Assembly: GCA_963738445.1 (NCBI GenBank)
Contig: CAVTWS010000023.1
Span: 248,001 to 312,000, forward strand
Reading direction: 5' to 3'
Source of the DNA: CAVTWS01 sp963738445
Lineage (GTDB): Bacteria > Actinomycetota > Acidimicrobiia > Acidimicrobiales > SHLQ01
DNA: 64,000 nt
In this document: positions 8,360 to 16,582 of the stretch, in pieces
Layout: every line of letters begins with the position of its first letter
How positions within the stretch are numbered: position 1 is the stretch's first letter
Position numbers and translations under genes: made by a program
Notes under the pieces: model-generated
What the model was told of the DNA's origin: nothing
The model's input: the letters and a program-made list of their open reading frames with translations, nothing else
Databases searched by the model: none

Positions 8360-8758
8360 TCAGGTGTCGGCCGGTTGGTCCCGTAGCGAGACGAAGGCCA
8401 GCCGGATCTGGGCCAGGGCGTCACGAAGGACCGGCTCGGCCTCCCCGAGGCGGCCGGGGAGGGCGTCGACCACACCGGCCATGGCGTCGATGGCGACCGC
8501 CGCTTCGCCGAAGGTCGGCGGCGTGGCGCTGAGATGGATCGCTGCGAGCTCGTAGAGACCCATGACGTGGTTGGCCACGACGACGGCCGCCGGTGTTCCG
8601 GCCAGCTGCTCGCGGATCTCGGCCATCTGCCGGGCGATGGCCTCGGCCTCGGCCTGCTCATCAGGGGAGAGCTCGTCGAAGGTGGGCAGGGCCGGCTCGG
8701 GGGCCGGTTCGGCGGAGCGACGAACCGGGCGCTCGCCGTCGGGTGTCCACAGGCTCAT
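8360..8758 (-). CDS. DUF1844 family protein
   Basis: A 132-residue soluble protein without signal or membrane segment. The N-terminal third is acidic and Pro-rich. The C-terminal part (about 60-125: VVVANHVMGLYELAAIHL ... AAVAIDAMAGVVDALPGRL ... LRDALAQIRLAFVSLRD) is the helical pattern I associate with DUF1844, whose gene usually lies next to infC in actinobacteria. The function is unknown. Here it is divergent from infC-rpmI-rplT across a 334-bp gap. Confidence 0.75.
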   Translation of the reverse strand: MSLWTPDGERPVRRSAEPAPEPALPTFDELSPDEQAEAEAIARQMAEIREQLAGTPAAVVVANHVMGLYELAAIHLSATPPTFGEAAVAIDAMAGVVDALPGRLGEAEPVLRDALAQIRLAFVSLRDQPADT

Positions 8759-9092
8759 GGAGGCTCTTTCGCGGGTGGGGTCGGGAGGGGCCGGGTGTCC
8801 GGAGGCCGGGCTTTCGGGGGCCCGGCACGTGTAGTGTCCGGTCTCGCCTGGTCCGGTGGTACTCTACGTCCTCGGAAACCGAGAGAAGTGGGGCCTGAGC
8901 CCCCACCCGGCCGCCTGAGGGCGCGCCCGGGTCGATGCGTCGCAGACGGACCTGGTGCTTTGCGCCAGTCCCTGTCGTGTGCGGGTGTCGGCTTGTCCCG
9001 GCGCCCGTTTCGCCGTTTTCGCCCCGAAGACGGCCACCACGACATCCGTGTTTCACCCAAGGAGGAACGCGACGCATGAGGAGTGATCGGCG
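8759..9092 (+). promoter_or_regulatory. infC promoter and long 5' leader with a six-codon leader ORF
   Basis: This gap holds the likely infC promoter and leader. TACTCT at 8860-8865 is a candidate -10, giving a leader of about 220 nt. The leader contains a GTGGGG/CCCCAC hairpin (8888-8893 with 8901-8906) and ends with two ribosome sites. The first, AAGGAGG (9059-9065), precedes ATG 9076, which opens a six-codon ORF (MRSDRR, stop TAG 9094-9096). The second, AGGAG (9079-9083), precedes the infC ATA at 9093. I see no protein-coding gene beyond the mini-ORF. A translational control region for infC is likely. Confidence 0.55.
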
Positions 9093-9851
9093 ATAGCTAC
9101 GCCGACCAACAACGAGCCCCGCATCAACGACCGCATACGAGCCCGCGAGGTTCGTCTCGTCGGTCCTGATGGCGGCCAGATCGGGATCAAGCCCCTTCCG
9201 GATGCCCTGGCCATGGCCCGCTCGCTCGAGCTCGACCTGGTCGAGGTCGCCGACAAGGCCAACCCACCCGTCTGCCGGATCATGGACTACGGCAAGTACA
9301 AGTACGAGGCGTCCCAAAAGGCCAAGGAGTCACGGAAGAAGGCCACGCACGTGGTGGTCAAGGAGATGAAGTACCGGCCGAAGATCGGTCCGGGCGACTT
9401 CTCCACCAAGACCCGCCACGTCGAGAAGTTCCTGGGCGAAGGCCACAAGGTCAAGGTCACGATCATGTTCCGGGGCCGCGAGATGCAGCATCCGGAGCTC
9501 GGTCGCAAGATCCTCGACGAGGTCGCCGTGGCCGTGAACGAGGTCGGCTTGGTGGAGATCTATCCCCGCCAGGACGGTCGCAACATGGTCATGGTCCTGG
9601 CTCCGGTCAAGCGCAAGCCCGTCCGTCCCTCTCGCGAGGACGGCGACGGTGGCGAGCCGGCCGACGAGGACACCACCCTGCCCGTGGACGACGGTTCCGA
9701 TCACGACTCCGCCGCCGAAGCTCCGACCGAGACCCCCGAATCGCCCGCTGACACCGAATCGCCGGCGGACACTGAATCGTCGGCGGACACCGAATCGTCG
9801 GCGGACACTGAATCGTCGGCGGACACTGTCCAAGAAGCTCAATCAACCTGA
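9093..9851 (+). CDS. infC: Translation initiation factor IF-3, with ATA start codon
   Basis: IF-3 binds the 30S subunit and enforces correct start-codon selection. The N-domain (NEPRINDRIRAREVRLVGPDG, MDYGKYKYE) and C-domain (MKYRPKIGPGDF, GHKVKVTIMFRGREM, DGRNMVMVLAP) are complete. The N-domain begins upstream of any ATG, GTG or TTG in frame: between the in-frame TGA at 9084-9086 and residue ACG-9099 the only plausible initiator is ATA 9093-9095, 9 nt after AGGAG. Rare start codons on infC are a known autoregulatory device. The 252-residue product carries an unusual C-terminal acidic tail with five ES(S/P)ADT repeats encoded by an 18-bp repeat (about 9740-9830). Confidence 0.92.
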   Translation: MATPTNNEPRINDRIRAREVRLVGPDGGQIGIKPLPDALAMARSLELDLVEVADKANPPVCRIMDYGKYKYEASQKAKESRKKATHVVVKEMKYRPKIGPGDFSTKTRHVEKFLGEGHKVKVTIMFRGREMQHPELGRKILDEVAVAVNEVGLVEIYPRQDGRNMVMVLAPVKRKPVRPSREDGDGGEPADEDTTLPVDDGSDHDSAAEAPTETPESPADTESPADTESSADTESSADTESSADTVQEAQST

Positions 9852-9919
9852 CACCCGGGATCCCCCGGATCCTCCGCAGCCTCCGATCCAACGGAGCTGC
9901 CGAGCCCTCTGGAGCCAAC

Positions 9920-10111
9920 ATGCCCAAGATGAAGACCCACCGCGGCGCGGCCAAGCGGTTCAAGCTCACGGGGAGCGGCAAGCTCACCCGGCGCCAGGCC
10001 AACCTGAATCACATCCTCGAGAAGAAGTCCCCCAAGCGCAAGCGTCGCCTGGGCGGCACGACCGATGTGTCGCCGGCCGACGCCCCTCGCCTGCGCCACC
10101 GCATCGGCTGA
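9920..10111 (+). CDS. rpmI: 50S ribosomal protein L35
   Basis: A 63-residue basic protein: PKMKTHRGAAKRFKLTGSGKL at the start and NHILEKKSPKRKRRL in the middle are diagnostic of bL35. It lies 68 nt after infC and 73 nt before rplT, the standard infC-rpmI-rplT operon order. Confidence 0.97.
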   Translation: MPKMKTHRGAAKRFKLTGSGKLTRRQANLNHILEKKSPKRKRRLGGTTDVSPADAPRLRHRIG

Positions 10112-10184
10112 TCCTTTTCCCCGCCGGGTCTGCCGGCACCAGTTCCCACCTCGACATCATCGTCCGAAGAAAAAGGAGACCCCT

Positions 10185-10547
10185 ATGGCACGGGTCAAGC
10201 GAGGCGTCACCGCGAAGCGGCGGCACCGCACTGTCCTCACCAAGGCCAAGGGCTACTACGGCAACCGGAGCCGCAGCTTCAAGTCCGCCAACGAAGCCGT
10301 CATGCACGCCGGCAACTACGCCTTCCGTGACCGCCGGGCCCGCAAGGGGCAATTCCGTCAGCTCTGGATCCAGCGCATCAATGCGGCCTGTGTCCAGAAC
10401 GGCACCAGCTACAGCAAGTTCATCGACGGCCTGAACAAGGCCGGCATCGAGGTCGACCGCAAGATCCTGGCCGATCTCGCCGTGACCGACCCTGCCGCGT
10501 TCGCCGGGCTCGTCGAAGCGGCCGGCAAGGCGCGCGAGGCGGCCTGA
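10185..10547 (+). CDS. rplT: 50S ribosomal protein L20
   Basis: A 120-residue basic protein starting MARVKRGVTAKRRHRTVL, with KGYYGNRSRSFKSANEAV and RRARKGQFRQLWIQRINAA, all typical of bL20, which is needed for early 50S assembly and in many bacteria represses its own operon. ATG 10185 follows the ribosome site AAAAGGAG. A perfect stem-loop lies immediately after the stop. Confidence 0.98.
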   Translation: MARVKRGVTAKRRHRTVLTKAKGYYGNRSRSFKSANEAVMHAGNYAFRDRRARKGQFRQLWIQRINAACVQNGTSYSKFIDGLNKAGIEVDRKILADLAVTDPAAFAGLVEAAGKAREAA

Positions 10548-10572
10548 CGGTCGGCGAGCTCGTCGCCGACCG
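10548..10572 (+). terminator. Perfect 10-bp stem-loop after rplT
   Basis: CGGTCGGCGA (10548-10557) and TCGCCGACCG (10563-10572) are perfect inverted repeats around the loop GCTCG. There is no T-run after the stem, so it may be a weak or actinobacterial-type terminator, or an mRNA 3'-end stabiliser at the end of infC-rpmI-rplT. Confidence 0.5.
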
Positions 10573-10587
10573 TCGACGGCTCACGAC

Positions 10588-11442
10588 ATGTCCGATCAGC
10601 CGGCTCGCCTCCGCGTTCCGCCGGTACGGCGGTCGGCTCAGCATCAACTGATCAAGGACGTACGGCGCCTCTCGGGGCGCCGTACGGCGCGTGGACCCAC
10701 CGACCGTTTCCTCGTCGAGGGACCGGGTCTGATCGCCGAGGCGATCTCCGCCGGGGTGGTCATCGACCACGTGGTGGTCCCGGACGACCCGGGTGGCCAC
10801 GGCGCGGCCGAGAGCATCGTGCGCCGGCTCGAGGCGGTGGGCCGCGGGGTCGACATGGTGAGCGTCGAGCCCGGCGTGTTCCAGGGGCTCGCCGCGGTCG
10901 AGCATCCGCAGCCCGCGTTGGCCGTGGCCCGCCTCGTGGTCATCTCACTCGACGAGGTGATCGCCGGAGCCGCGCTGGCCCGGGGTGCGGTGGTGGTGCT
11001 GGCGGGTCTGGCCGATCCGGGCAACGTCGGCACCCTCGTGCGGAGTGCCGAGGCGGCGGGTGCGCACGCGGTCGTGGCCACGTCCGGCACCGCCGACATC
11101 TGGTCGCCGAAGGTCGTGAGGTCGGCCGCCGGATCGATCTTCCGGGTGCCGGTGGTCGCCGGGGTCGATGTCGATGACCTCATCGCTCGGTGTGGAGCGA
11201 CGAGGTTGGCCATCGTCGCGCTCGATCATCGAGGCGATGCGCCGCTCGACCAGACGGATCTGACGGTCCCGATGGCCATCGTCGTCGGATCGGAGGCTCA
11301 CGGCGTACCAGAGGCGCTTCGCCACGCCGCCCACGTGGTGGTGTCGATTCCCATGGTGGGGGCCGTGGAGTCGCTCAACGCCGGTGTGGCGGGGTCGTTG
11401 GTGCTGTTCGAACGAGCCCGTCAGCTCCGGCGGGCGGTCTGA
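10588..11442 (+). CDS. SpoU/TrmH-family RNA 2'-O-methyltransferase
   Basis: A 284-residue SPOUT enzyme. The N-terminal substrate-binding domain (about 15-100: DRFLVEGPGLIAEAI) is followed by the knotted SPOUT domain with motif 1 LADPGNVGTLVRSAEAAGA, motif 2 VVGSEAHGVP and motif 3 IPMVGAVESLNAGVAGSLVLFE. These motifs define 2'-O-ribose methylation of rRNA or tRNA; whether it acts like RlmB (23S G2251) or a TsnR/TrmH relative cannot be told. The gene commonly follows rplT in Gram-positive genomes. ATG 10588 is just downstream of the rplT stem-loop. Confidence 0.93.
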   Translation: MSDQPARLRVPPVRRSAQHQLIKDVRRLSGRRTARGPTDRFLVEGPGLIAEAISAGVVIDHVVVPDDPGGHGAAESIVRRLEAVGRGVDMVSVEPGVFQGLAAVEHPQPALAVARLVVISLDEVIAGAALARGAVVVLAGLADPGNVGTLVRSAEAAGAHAVVATSGTADIWSPKVVRSAAGSIFRVPVVAGVDVDDLIARCGATRLAIVALDHRGDAPLDQTDLTVPMAIVVGSEAHGVPEALRHAAHVVVSIPMVGAVESLNAGVAGSLVLFERARQLRRAV

Positions 11443-11443
11443 C

Positions 11444-12169
11444 ATGAGTGGGACGCCAGCCTCCCGCGTCCGGATCGACAGCGTCGACGACCCTGCCGGA
11501 TGCCGCCGCGCCGTGGCTGTGGTGGCCACAATCTGGGGCCGGAGCACGCCCTACCCGGCCGAGATCTTGCAGGTGGTGGCCGAATACGGAGGGTATGTCG
11601 CCGTTGCGACGGTCGACTCGGTCGATGTCGGGGCCTCGTTCGGCATCGTTGCCGCGGACGGTCACCTGCACTCACACATCACCGGGGTGATCCCCTCGGC
11701 GGTGGGCCGCGGCATCGGTCAGGCCCTCAAGCACCACCAGCGGGCCTGGGCTGCCGAGCGGGGCATGCCCCGCATCACCTGGACCTTCGATCCCCTCGTC
11801 CGTCGCAACGCCGCCTTCAACCTGGTGACCCTCGGGGCGCAGGTCACCGGCTATCGCATCGACCTCTACGGACCGCTCGGCGACGCCATCAACGCCGGCG
11901 ACGAGACTGATCGGCTCGTCGTCGACTGGCCCACGACCGGTGCCCTCGTGACGGGCACCGTCTCGGCCGGGACCGGTGCCCCCGTCATCGTCACACCTCC
12001 CGATATCGAAGGTCTCCGGATCACCGACCCCACCTCCGCTCGGCAGTGGCGGGTCGACCTCCGCCACCGGTTCCTCGAGACCCTGGAGCACCATCGCGTC
12101 ATCGGGCTCGACGAAGGCGGCGGGTACGTGTTCACCGAGGACCCGGGAGGCGACCGGCGATGCGCCTGA
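11444..12169 (+). CDS. GNAT-superfamily acetyltransferase-like protein (COG3375 type)
   Basis: A 241-residue soluble protein. The N-terminal half resembles a GNAT fold: WGRSTPYPAEILQVVAEYGGYVAVA for the first strands, then the acetyl-CoA loop region GVIPSAVGRGIGQALKHHQRAWA (about residues 84-106), and TWTFDPLVRRNAAFNLVTLGA. This matches the 'predicted acetyltransferase' COG3375, whose gene I recall adjoining menC-like racemase or synthase genes. The reading frame overlaps the next gene by 10 nt, so the two are translationally linked and probably act in one pathway; the substrate is unknown. Confidence 0.75.
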   Translation: MSGTPASRVRIDSVDDPAGCRRAVAVVATIWGRSTPYPAEILQVVAEYGGYVAVATVDSVDVGASFGIVAADGHLHSHITGVIPSAVGRGIGQALKHHQRAWAAERGMPRITWTFDPLVRRNAAFNLVTLGAQVTGYRIDLYGPLGDAINAGDETDRLVVDWPTTGALVTGTVSAGTGAPVIVTPPDIEGLRITDPTSARQWRVDLRHRFLETLEHHRVIGLDEGGGYVFTEDPGGDRRCA

Positions 12170-13308
12170 CCCATGTCGAGCTCCGACGGGCCCGGTTGCC
12201 CCTGGTGGCCCCGTTCCGCACGTCGTTCGGGATCGAGACCGCCCGCGACGTCTTGTTCGTCCGGGTCATGGGGCCAGACGCCGAGGGTTGGGGCGAATGC
12301 GTCGCCATGGAGGAGCCGCTCTACTCCTCGGAGTACGTCGACGGCGCGCACGCCCTGATCCGCCGATTCCTGCTGGCCCGACTGGGCCGACCTTCGATGA
12401 GCGGGAGCGGCAAGGCCGGCGCCATCGACATCACCGCCGAGGACGTCGCCGACCGCCTGGCACCCGTGCGGGGCCATCCGATGGCGAAAGCGGCGATCGA
12501 GGCTGCGGTGCTCGACGCCGAGACGCGATGCGCCGGTCGATCGCTCGCCGATCGCCTCGGCGCCGTGCACGACCGGGTGCCGGCAGGCGTGTCGGTCGGC
12601 ATCCAGACGTCGATCCCCGCGTTGCTCGACACGGTCGAGGGGTACCTCGACGAGGGGTACCTACGCATCAAGCTCAAGATCGAACCGGGAGCCGACATCG
12701 ACCAGGTCCGGGCCGTGCGGGAGCGGTTCGGGCCCGACGTGCTCCTCCAGGTCGACGCCAACGCCGCGTACCGGCTGGCCGACGCCGAGCACCTGGCCCG
12801 GCTCGATCCCTTCGACCTGCTCCTCATCGAGCAACCCCTTCCCGAGGACGATGTGCCCGGGCACGCCGAGTTGGCCCGACGCATCGCCACGCCGGTGTGC
12901 CTCGACGAGTCCCTGACCTCGGCGCGGGGCACCGCCGAAGCGATCGGGATGGGTGCCTGCGCCATCGTCAACATCAAACCCGGCCGGGTCGGCGGCTTCC
13001 TCGAAGCCGTCCGGATCCATGATGTCTGCGTCGGCGCAGGCGTGCCCGTCTGGTGCGGCGGCATGCTCGAGACCGGCATCGGTCGGGCCGCCAACGTGGC
13101 GCTGGCCGCCCTGCCCGGGTTCACCCTGCCGGGTGACACCTCGGCGTCGAACCGGTACTTCCACCGGGACGTGACCGAGCCGTTCGTCCTCGACCACGGC
13201 CACCTTCGGGTGCCGTCCGGGCCGGGTATCGGCGTGGTGCCGCGGATGGACATCCTCGACGAGCTGACCACCTCGGTCGAGACCATCCGGCTCGCGGAGC
13301 TGCACTGA
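12160..13308 (+). CDS. menC: Enolase-superfamily enzyme, o-succinylbenzoate synthase / N-acylamino-acid racemase type
   Basis: A 382-residue member of the muconate-lactonizing subgroup. The capping domain (about 1-125) precedes a TIM barrel with the catalytic K-x-K (RIKLKI, about 168-173), the metal ligands VDANAAY (Asp), LIEQPL (Glu) and CLDESL (Asp), and the general-base Lys in NIKPGRVGG. These fit MenC of menaquinone synthesis. Close relatives racemise N-acylamino acids, and pairing with a GNAT protein makes that alternative serious. No other men gene is in the window, so the symbol is tentative. Confidence 0.75.
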   Translation: MRLTHVELRRARLPLVAPFRTSFGIETARDVLFVRVMGPDAEGWGECVAMEEPLYSSEYVDGAHALIRRFLLARLGRPSMSGSGKAGAIDITAEDVADRLAPVRGHPMAKAAIEAAVLDAETRCAGRSLADRLGAVHDRVPAGVSVGIQTSIPALLDTVEGYLDEGYLRIKLKIEPGADIDQVRAVRERFGPDVLLQVDANAAYRLADAEHLARLDPFDLLLIEQPLPEDDVPGHAELARRIATPVCLDESLTSARGTAEAIGMGACAIVNIKPGRVGGFLEAVRIHDVCVGAGVPVWCGGMLETGIGRAANVALAALPGFTLPGDTSASNRYFHRDVTEPFVLDHGHLRVPSGPGIGVVPRMDILDELTTSVETIRLAELH

Positions 13309-13314
13309 GCCCCG

Positions 13315-16224
13315 TCAGGAGAAGGCGTCGACGGCCCGTAGGCAGCGGCGGAGGAGATCCACGATCGGCAACGCCACCGGCGCGGCGGTGACCGACACGG
13401 TCGGTCCGAGGGCGGGGAACCCCAGGTTCTGCTGCACCTCGCGCCAGTGGGGTCGGAACCGGTCGAGCGATGCCGCGATGAGACCGGGGGTGACGTCGTC
13501 ACCGAGCTGGGCCAGGACCGCCATGGTGACGTAGAGCGTGAATCCGTCCCACTCGCGGCTGCCATGGCGTTCCTGGAGCTCGAGGGCCCTCAGCAGGCGA
13601 GCGCGTGCCTCGGGCAGATCATCGGCCGCGCACGCCACCATGGCCGAGACGGCCTCGCAGATCTGGCTGTTCATCTTGTCGCCGACCTGGTTGAGGAGCT
13701 CGACCGAACGCACCGCCCGCTGGTCGGCCTCGACGAGGTGTCCGGTGTGCGCCAGCACCGCGGCGAGCATGCCGTTCAACATCCCGGTCGGCTGCGTGGC
13801 CTCGATGGCCTCGGCCACCGCGAGCGCGCCGGTCAGGATCTCGTGTGCCCGTTCGGGTTCGCCCAGCATCAGGCTGTTCCAGCCCTGGAACATCCGGGTG
13901 AAGGTGAGCCCGACAGGGTCCTCCCGGTCGCTGAAGATGGCGTCGGCCTCGTGGTACGCCAGGTCGGCGTCGATGAGGCGGTCGATGCCCGCTTGGCCGG
14001 CGAACACCTGGGCGGAGATGGTGCGACCGGTCCAGAACCGGGTCCAGGCCAGGTTCGAGCGGTCGTCGAGCGAGGCGAAGAGGCCGGCCGCCTCGCCGAG
14101 CGCGGCGTAGGCGCGGTCGTAGTCGGTGTCGAAGGCGGCGATGACGCCGCTGCCGTGCAGGGCCCGAGCGCGTTCGCGCGATGGGAGGTCACCGACCTGG
14201 TCGAGCACGGACGAGAACGTCTCTCGACCGTCGTCGAGGTGGCCTCCGAAGGTCCAGAACCACAGCAGGGAGTGCCCGGTGCGCAACGACTCGTGGAGGT
14301 GTCCCTGCGCCGTGGACCAGCGGATCGACGCTCGAAGGTTGGCGCCGTCGGCCTCCAGGGCAGCGAGGGCCCGCTCGGTGTCGATGTACACCAGTGGTCC
14401 TTCGCGTCGGGACAGCTCGAGGGCCCAGGCCATGCGCCGCTCCAGGGCCGGTTCCAGGCCGATGCCGTGGTCGGCGTGCTGCTCGACGTAGGCCATCACG
14501 GAGCCGAGCAGTCCGAACCGACGGCCCGCTGCGGTGGGGATCGGGGTGAGCAGCGATTTCCGATTGAGGCGGTCGAGCACATCGGCGGCGACGGCGCGCT
14601 CGAGGTCGGCGACCGCGGCCAGGGCGTCGAGACTGCAGCCGCCGGGGAACAACGAGACCATGTGGAGGGCGTACCGCTCGTCGTCGGAGAGCAGCTGGTA
14701 GGACCACTCCACGAGCGCTTCGAGGGTTCGGTGATGGGGCTGGGTCGTGTGCCGGGGGGAGTGCAGGGCGGCCAACGGTTGGTCGAGGGTCGACAGCAGC
14801 TCGGCGGGGGAGAGCGACGCCAATCGGCTGGCGGCCAGTTCCAACGCCAGCGGGATGCCGTCGAGTTTGCGGCAGATGGCCGCGATCACCGGGCGGTAGG
14901 CCTGGTCGAGTGGCGTGTCGGGCGCCGCTCGCTGGGCGGCCTCGACGAAGAGGTCGATGGCGTCGCTCGGGCCGGTCGGGTCCTCGGGCACGGCGAGAGG
15001 CTGGAGCGCCCAGATCGCCTCGCCCAGGACCTGGAGGGGGTGCTGGGAGGTCACGAGGATCGACAGCCCGGGGCATCGCTCCAACAGGCGCGCCGCCAGG
15101 TCGGCGACAGATTCGGCCACCTGCTCGGCGTTGTCGAGCAGGAGCAGGGTTCCCGTGCCTTCGAGGCTTCGGACGATCGACTCGAAGGTGGAGATGCCAG
15201 GCCGCGCGCCGCCACCGAGCGCGCCGGCGACGGCATCCTCGACATCTGCTCCGCGCTCGAGTGGGCTGAGCGGGACGAGGAACACGCCGCCCGGATACTC
15301 CGCGACCAGCGTCCGCGCCACGGCCAGGGCCAGGCGCGACTTGCCGACCCCGCCGGTTCCGGTGACGACGACGAGCCGGTGTTCCGAACAGAGGTCGAGG
15401 ACCCGGGCCAGGTCACTCCCGCGGCCGACGAACCGGGTCGGATCGGCGGGCAGGCTGGTGGGCTCGGACACCCGTCGGATCGGCGGCGCGAGAAGGGCCG
15501 GATCCTGATCGAGGATCCGGTCGTTGAGCGCCTTGAGCGTCGGGTTGGGTTCCACGCCCAGCTCTTCGACGAGCGTGGTGCGAAGCTCCTGGTACGCCTG
15601 GAGCGCCTCCCGCTGGCGGCCCGCCCGGTACAGGCCGGTCATCAGGTAGGCCCAGCGATTCTCCCGGAAGGGCTGGCGTTCGACCAGCAGGCGGAGCCGG
15701 TCGACGTCGGGGTCGGCCCCCGAACGGAGGAGCGCGAGGCTGAGTGCGTCCTCTCCGTTCCGGGCGATCTCCCGCAGGCGTTCGGACTCGTACGTGAGGG
15801 CTTCACACTCGCCGGCGATGCCGAACGGTGGTTCGAGCCACCGGTCGAGCGCGGCGCGGAGCGCGGCAGTGGCGCGCTGGTGTTCGCCGCTGTTGCCGGC
15901 CTCGAGGGCGGCTTTCACGTCTCGTTCGAACCGGGCGGCGTCGATCTCGTCGTCGAGGAGGGTCAGCCGGTACGTGGCGCCCACCGTCACGACGGCTCCC
16001 GCCGGAAGGCGCCCCCGCAGCCGGGCCACGTAGAGGTGGAGCGCCTGCCGGGCCGTCTTGGGGGGGTCGTCGTTCCACAAGCCGTCGATCAAGGCGTCGG
16101 TGGGGACCGCCTCGGTCCGCCGGGCGACCAGGATCGACAGGAGTGTGGCCTCGTGGCCGACGAGCTCGTGGTAGGTGCCGTTGTCGTCGGTGCATCCCAC
16201 CCGACCCAGTACGTGCACGGTCAT
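13315..16224 (-). CDS. AfsR/SARP-type transcriptional regulator with NB-ARC and TPR domains
   Basis: A 969-residue regulator. Domains in order: winged-helix DNA-binding domain (about 1-90, with LWNDDPPKTARQALHLYVARLR), bacterial transcriptional activator domain (about 95-245, ENRWAYLMTGLYRAGRQREALQAYQ), an NB-ARC ATPase with Walker A GTGGVGKSRLALAVA (about 291-305) and LLLLDNAEQVAE, then a long helical C-terminus with TPR-like repeats. Such STAND proteins are ATP-dependent molecular switches controlling secondary metabolism or development. It is divergent from the FAD oxidoreductase gene, its likely target, across a 358-bp region containing an 11-bp-spaced direct repeat and an inverted repeat. 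Confidence 0.92.
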   Translation of the reverse strand: MTVHVLGRVGCTDDNGTYHELVGHEATLLSILVARRTEAVPTDALIDGLWNDDPPKTARQALHLYVARLRGRLPAGAVVTVGATYRLTLLDDEIDAARFERDVKAALEAGNSGEHQRATAALRAALDRWLEPPFGIAGECEALTYESERLREIARNGEDALSLALLRSGADPDVDRLRLLVERQPFRENRWAYLMTGLYRAGRQREALQAYQELRTTLVEELGVEPNPTLKALNDRILDQDPALLAPPIRRVSEPTSLPADPTRFVGRGSDLARVLDLCSEHRLVVVTGTGGVGKSRLALAVARTLVAEYPGGVFLVPLSPLERGADVEDAVAGALGGGARPGISTFESIVRSLEGTGTLLLLDNAEQVAESVADLAARLLERCPGLSILVTSQHPLQVLGEAIWALQPLAVPEDPTGPSDAIDLFVEAAQRAAPDTPLDQAYRPVIAAICRKLDGIPLALELAASRLASLSPAELLSTLDQPLAALHSPRHTTQPHHRTLEALVEWSYQLLSDDERYALHMVSLFPGGCSLDALAAVADLERAVAADVLDRLNRKSLLTPIPTAAGRRFGLLGSVMAYVEQHADHGIGLEPALERRMAWALELSRREGPLVYIDTERALAALEADGANLRASIRWSTAQGHLHESLRTGHSLLWFWTFGGHLDDGRETFSSVLDQVGDLPSRERARALHGSGVIAAFDTDYDRAYAALGEAAGLFASLDDRSNLAWTRFWTGRTISAQVFAGQAGIDRLIDADLAYHEADAIFSDREDPVGLTFTRMFQGWNSLMLGEPERAHEILTGALAVAEAIEATQPTGMLNGMLAAVLAHTGHLVEADQRAVRSVELLNQVGDKMNSQICEAVSAMVACAADDLPEARARLLRALELQERHGSREWDGFTLYVTMAVLAQLGDDVTPGLIAASLDRFRPHWREVQQNLGFPALGPTVSVTAAPVALPIVDLLRRCLRAVDAFS

Positions 16225-16582
16225 ACGTCATCCCGATTGGTTGGTTGCCCTCCCGCGGGTTCCCCGGAGTGTAGATCCCGGTCCGGCCGGCCGGCGGCAT
16301 CGCGTCCCCGCGCCTCTGTCGAACCACATTTGGCGCGGATTTGGTGGCGCATGACACAACTGGCCCCGTCCTCACATGAGAGTTCCAGATCACGGTGGCG
16401 GTCCCACCAAGGGGGCATTCGCGGAGTGGGAATGCGAATGTCCCCGACTTTCTCCCTCCCCCAGAGGTAACCGGGGGTGACGGTCGGCCGGCGGGCCACC
16501 GTCGCCCTCTGGGGTTGAGGGCCCGGATCGGCGAAGCGCATCGAGACGCCAATGGACCGTCGCCGATGTGCAACACTACGCC
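16225..16582. promoter_or_regulatory. Divergent regulatory region between the AfsR-type regulator and the FAD oxidoreductase
   Basis: This gap has no convincing gene. It holds a direct repeat ATTTGGCG (16328-16335) and ATTTGGTG (16339-16346) with an 11-bp period, the spacing at which SARP proteins bind. It also holds an inverted repeat GGGGGCATTCGC (16411-16422) with GCGAATGTCCCC (16434-16445), nearly perfect with one bulged T. Both are candidate operators for the divergent pair. No clear -10/-35 set is visible. Confidence 0.45.

Noticed and set aside
8888..8906. Riboswitch in the infC leader
   Set aside because: I could not match the leader to any metabolite-sensing riboswitch consensus; only a simple hairpin and ribosome sites are visible.
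13447..16470. A 1007-codon plus-strand open frame
   Set aside because: It is antisense to the AfsR-type regulator, whose winged-helix, NB-ARC and other motifs are clear. Long antisense frames are expected in very high-GC DNA, and the translation has no recognisable motif.
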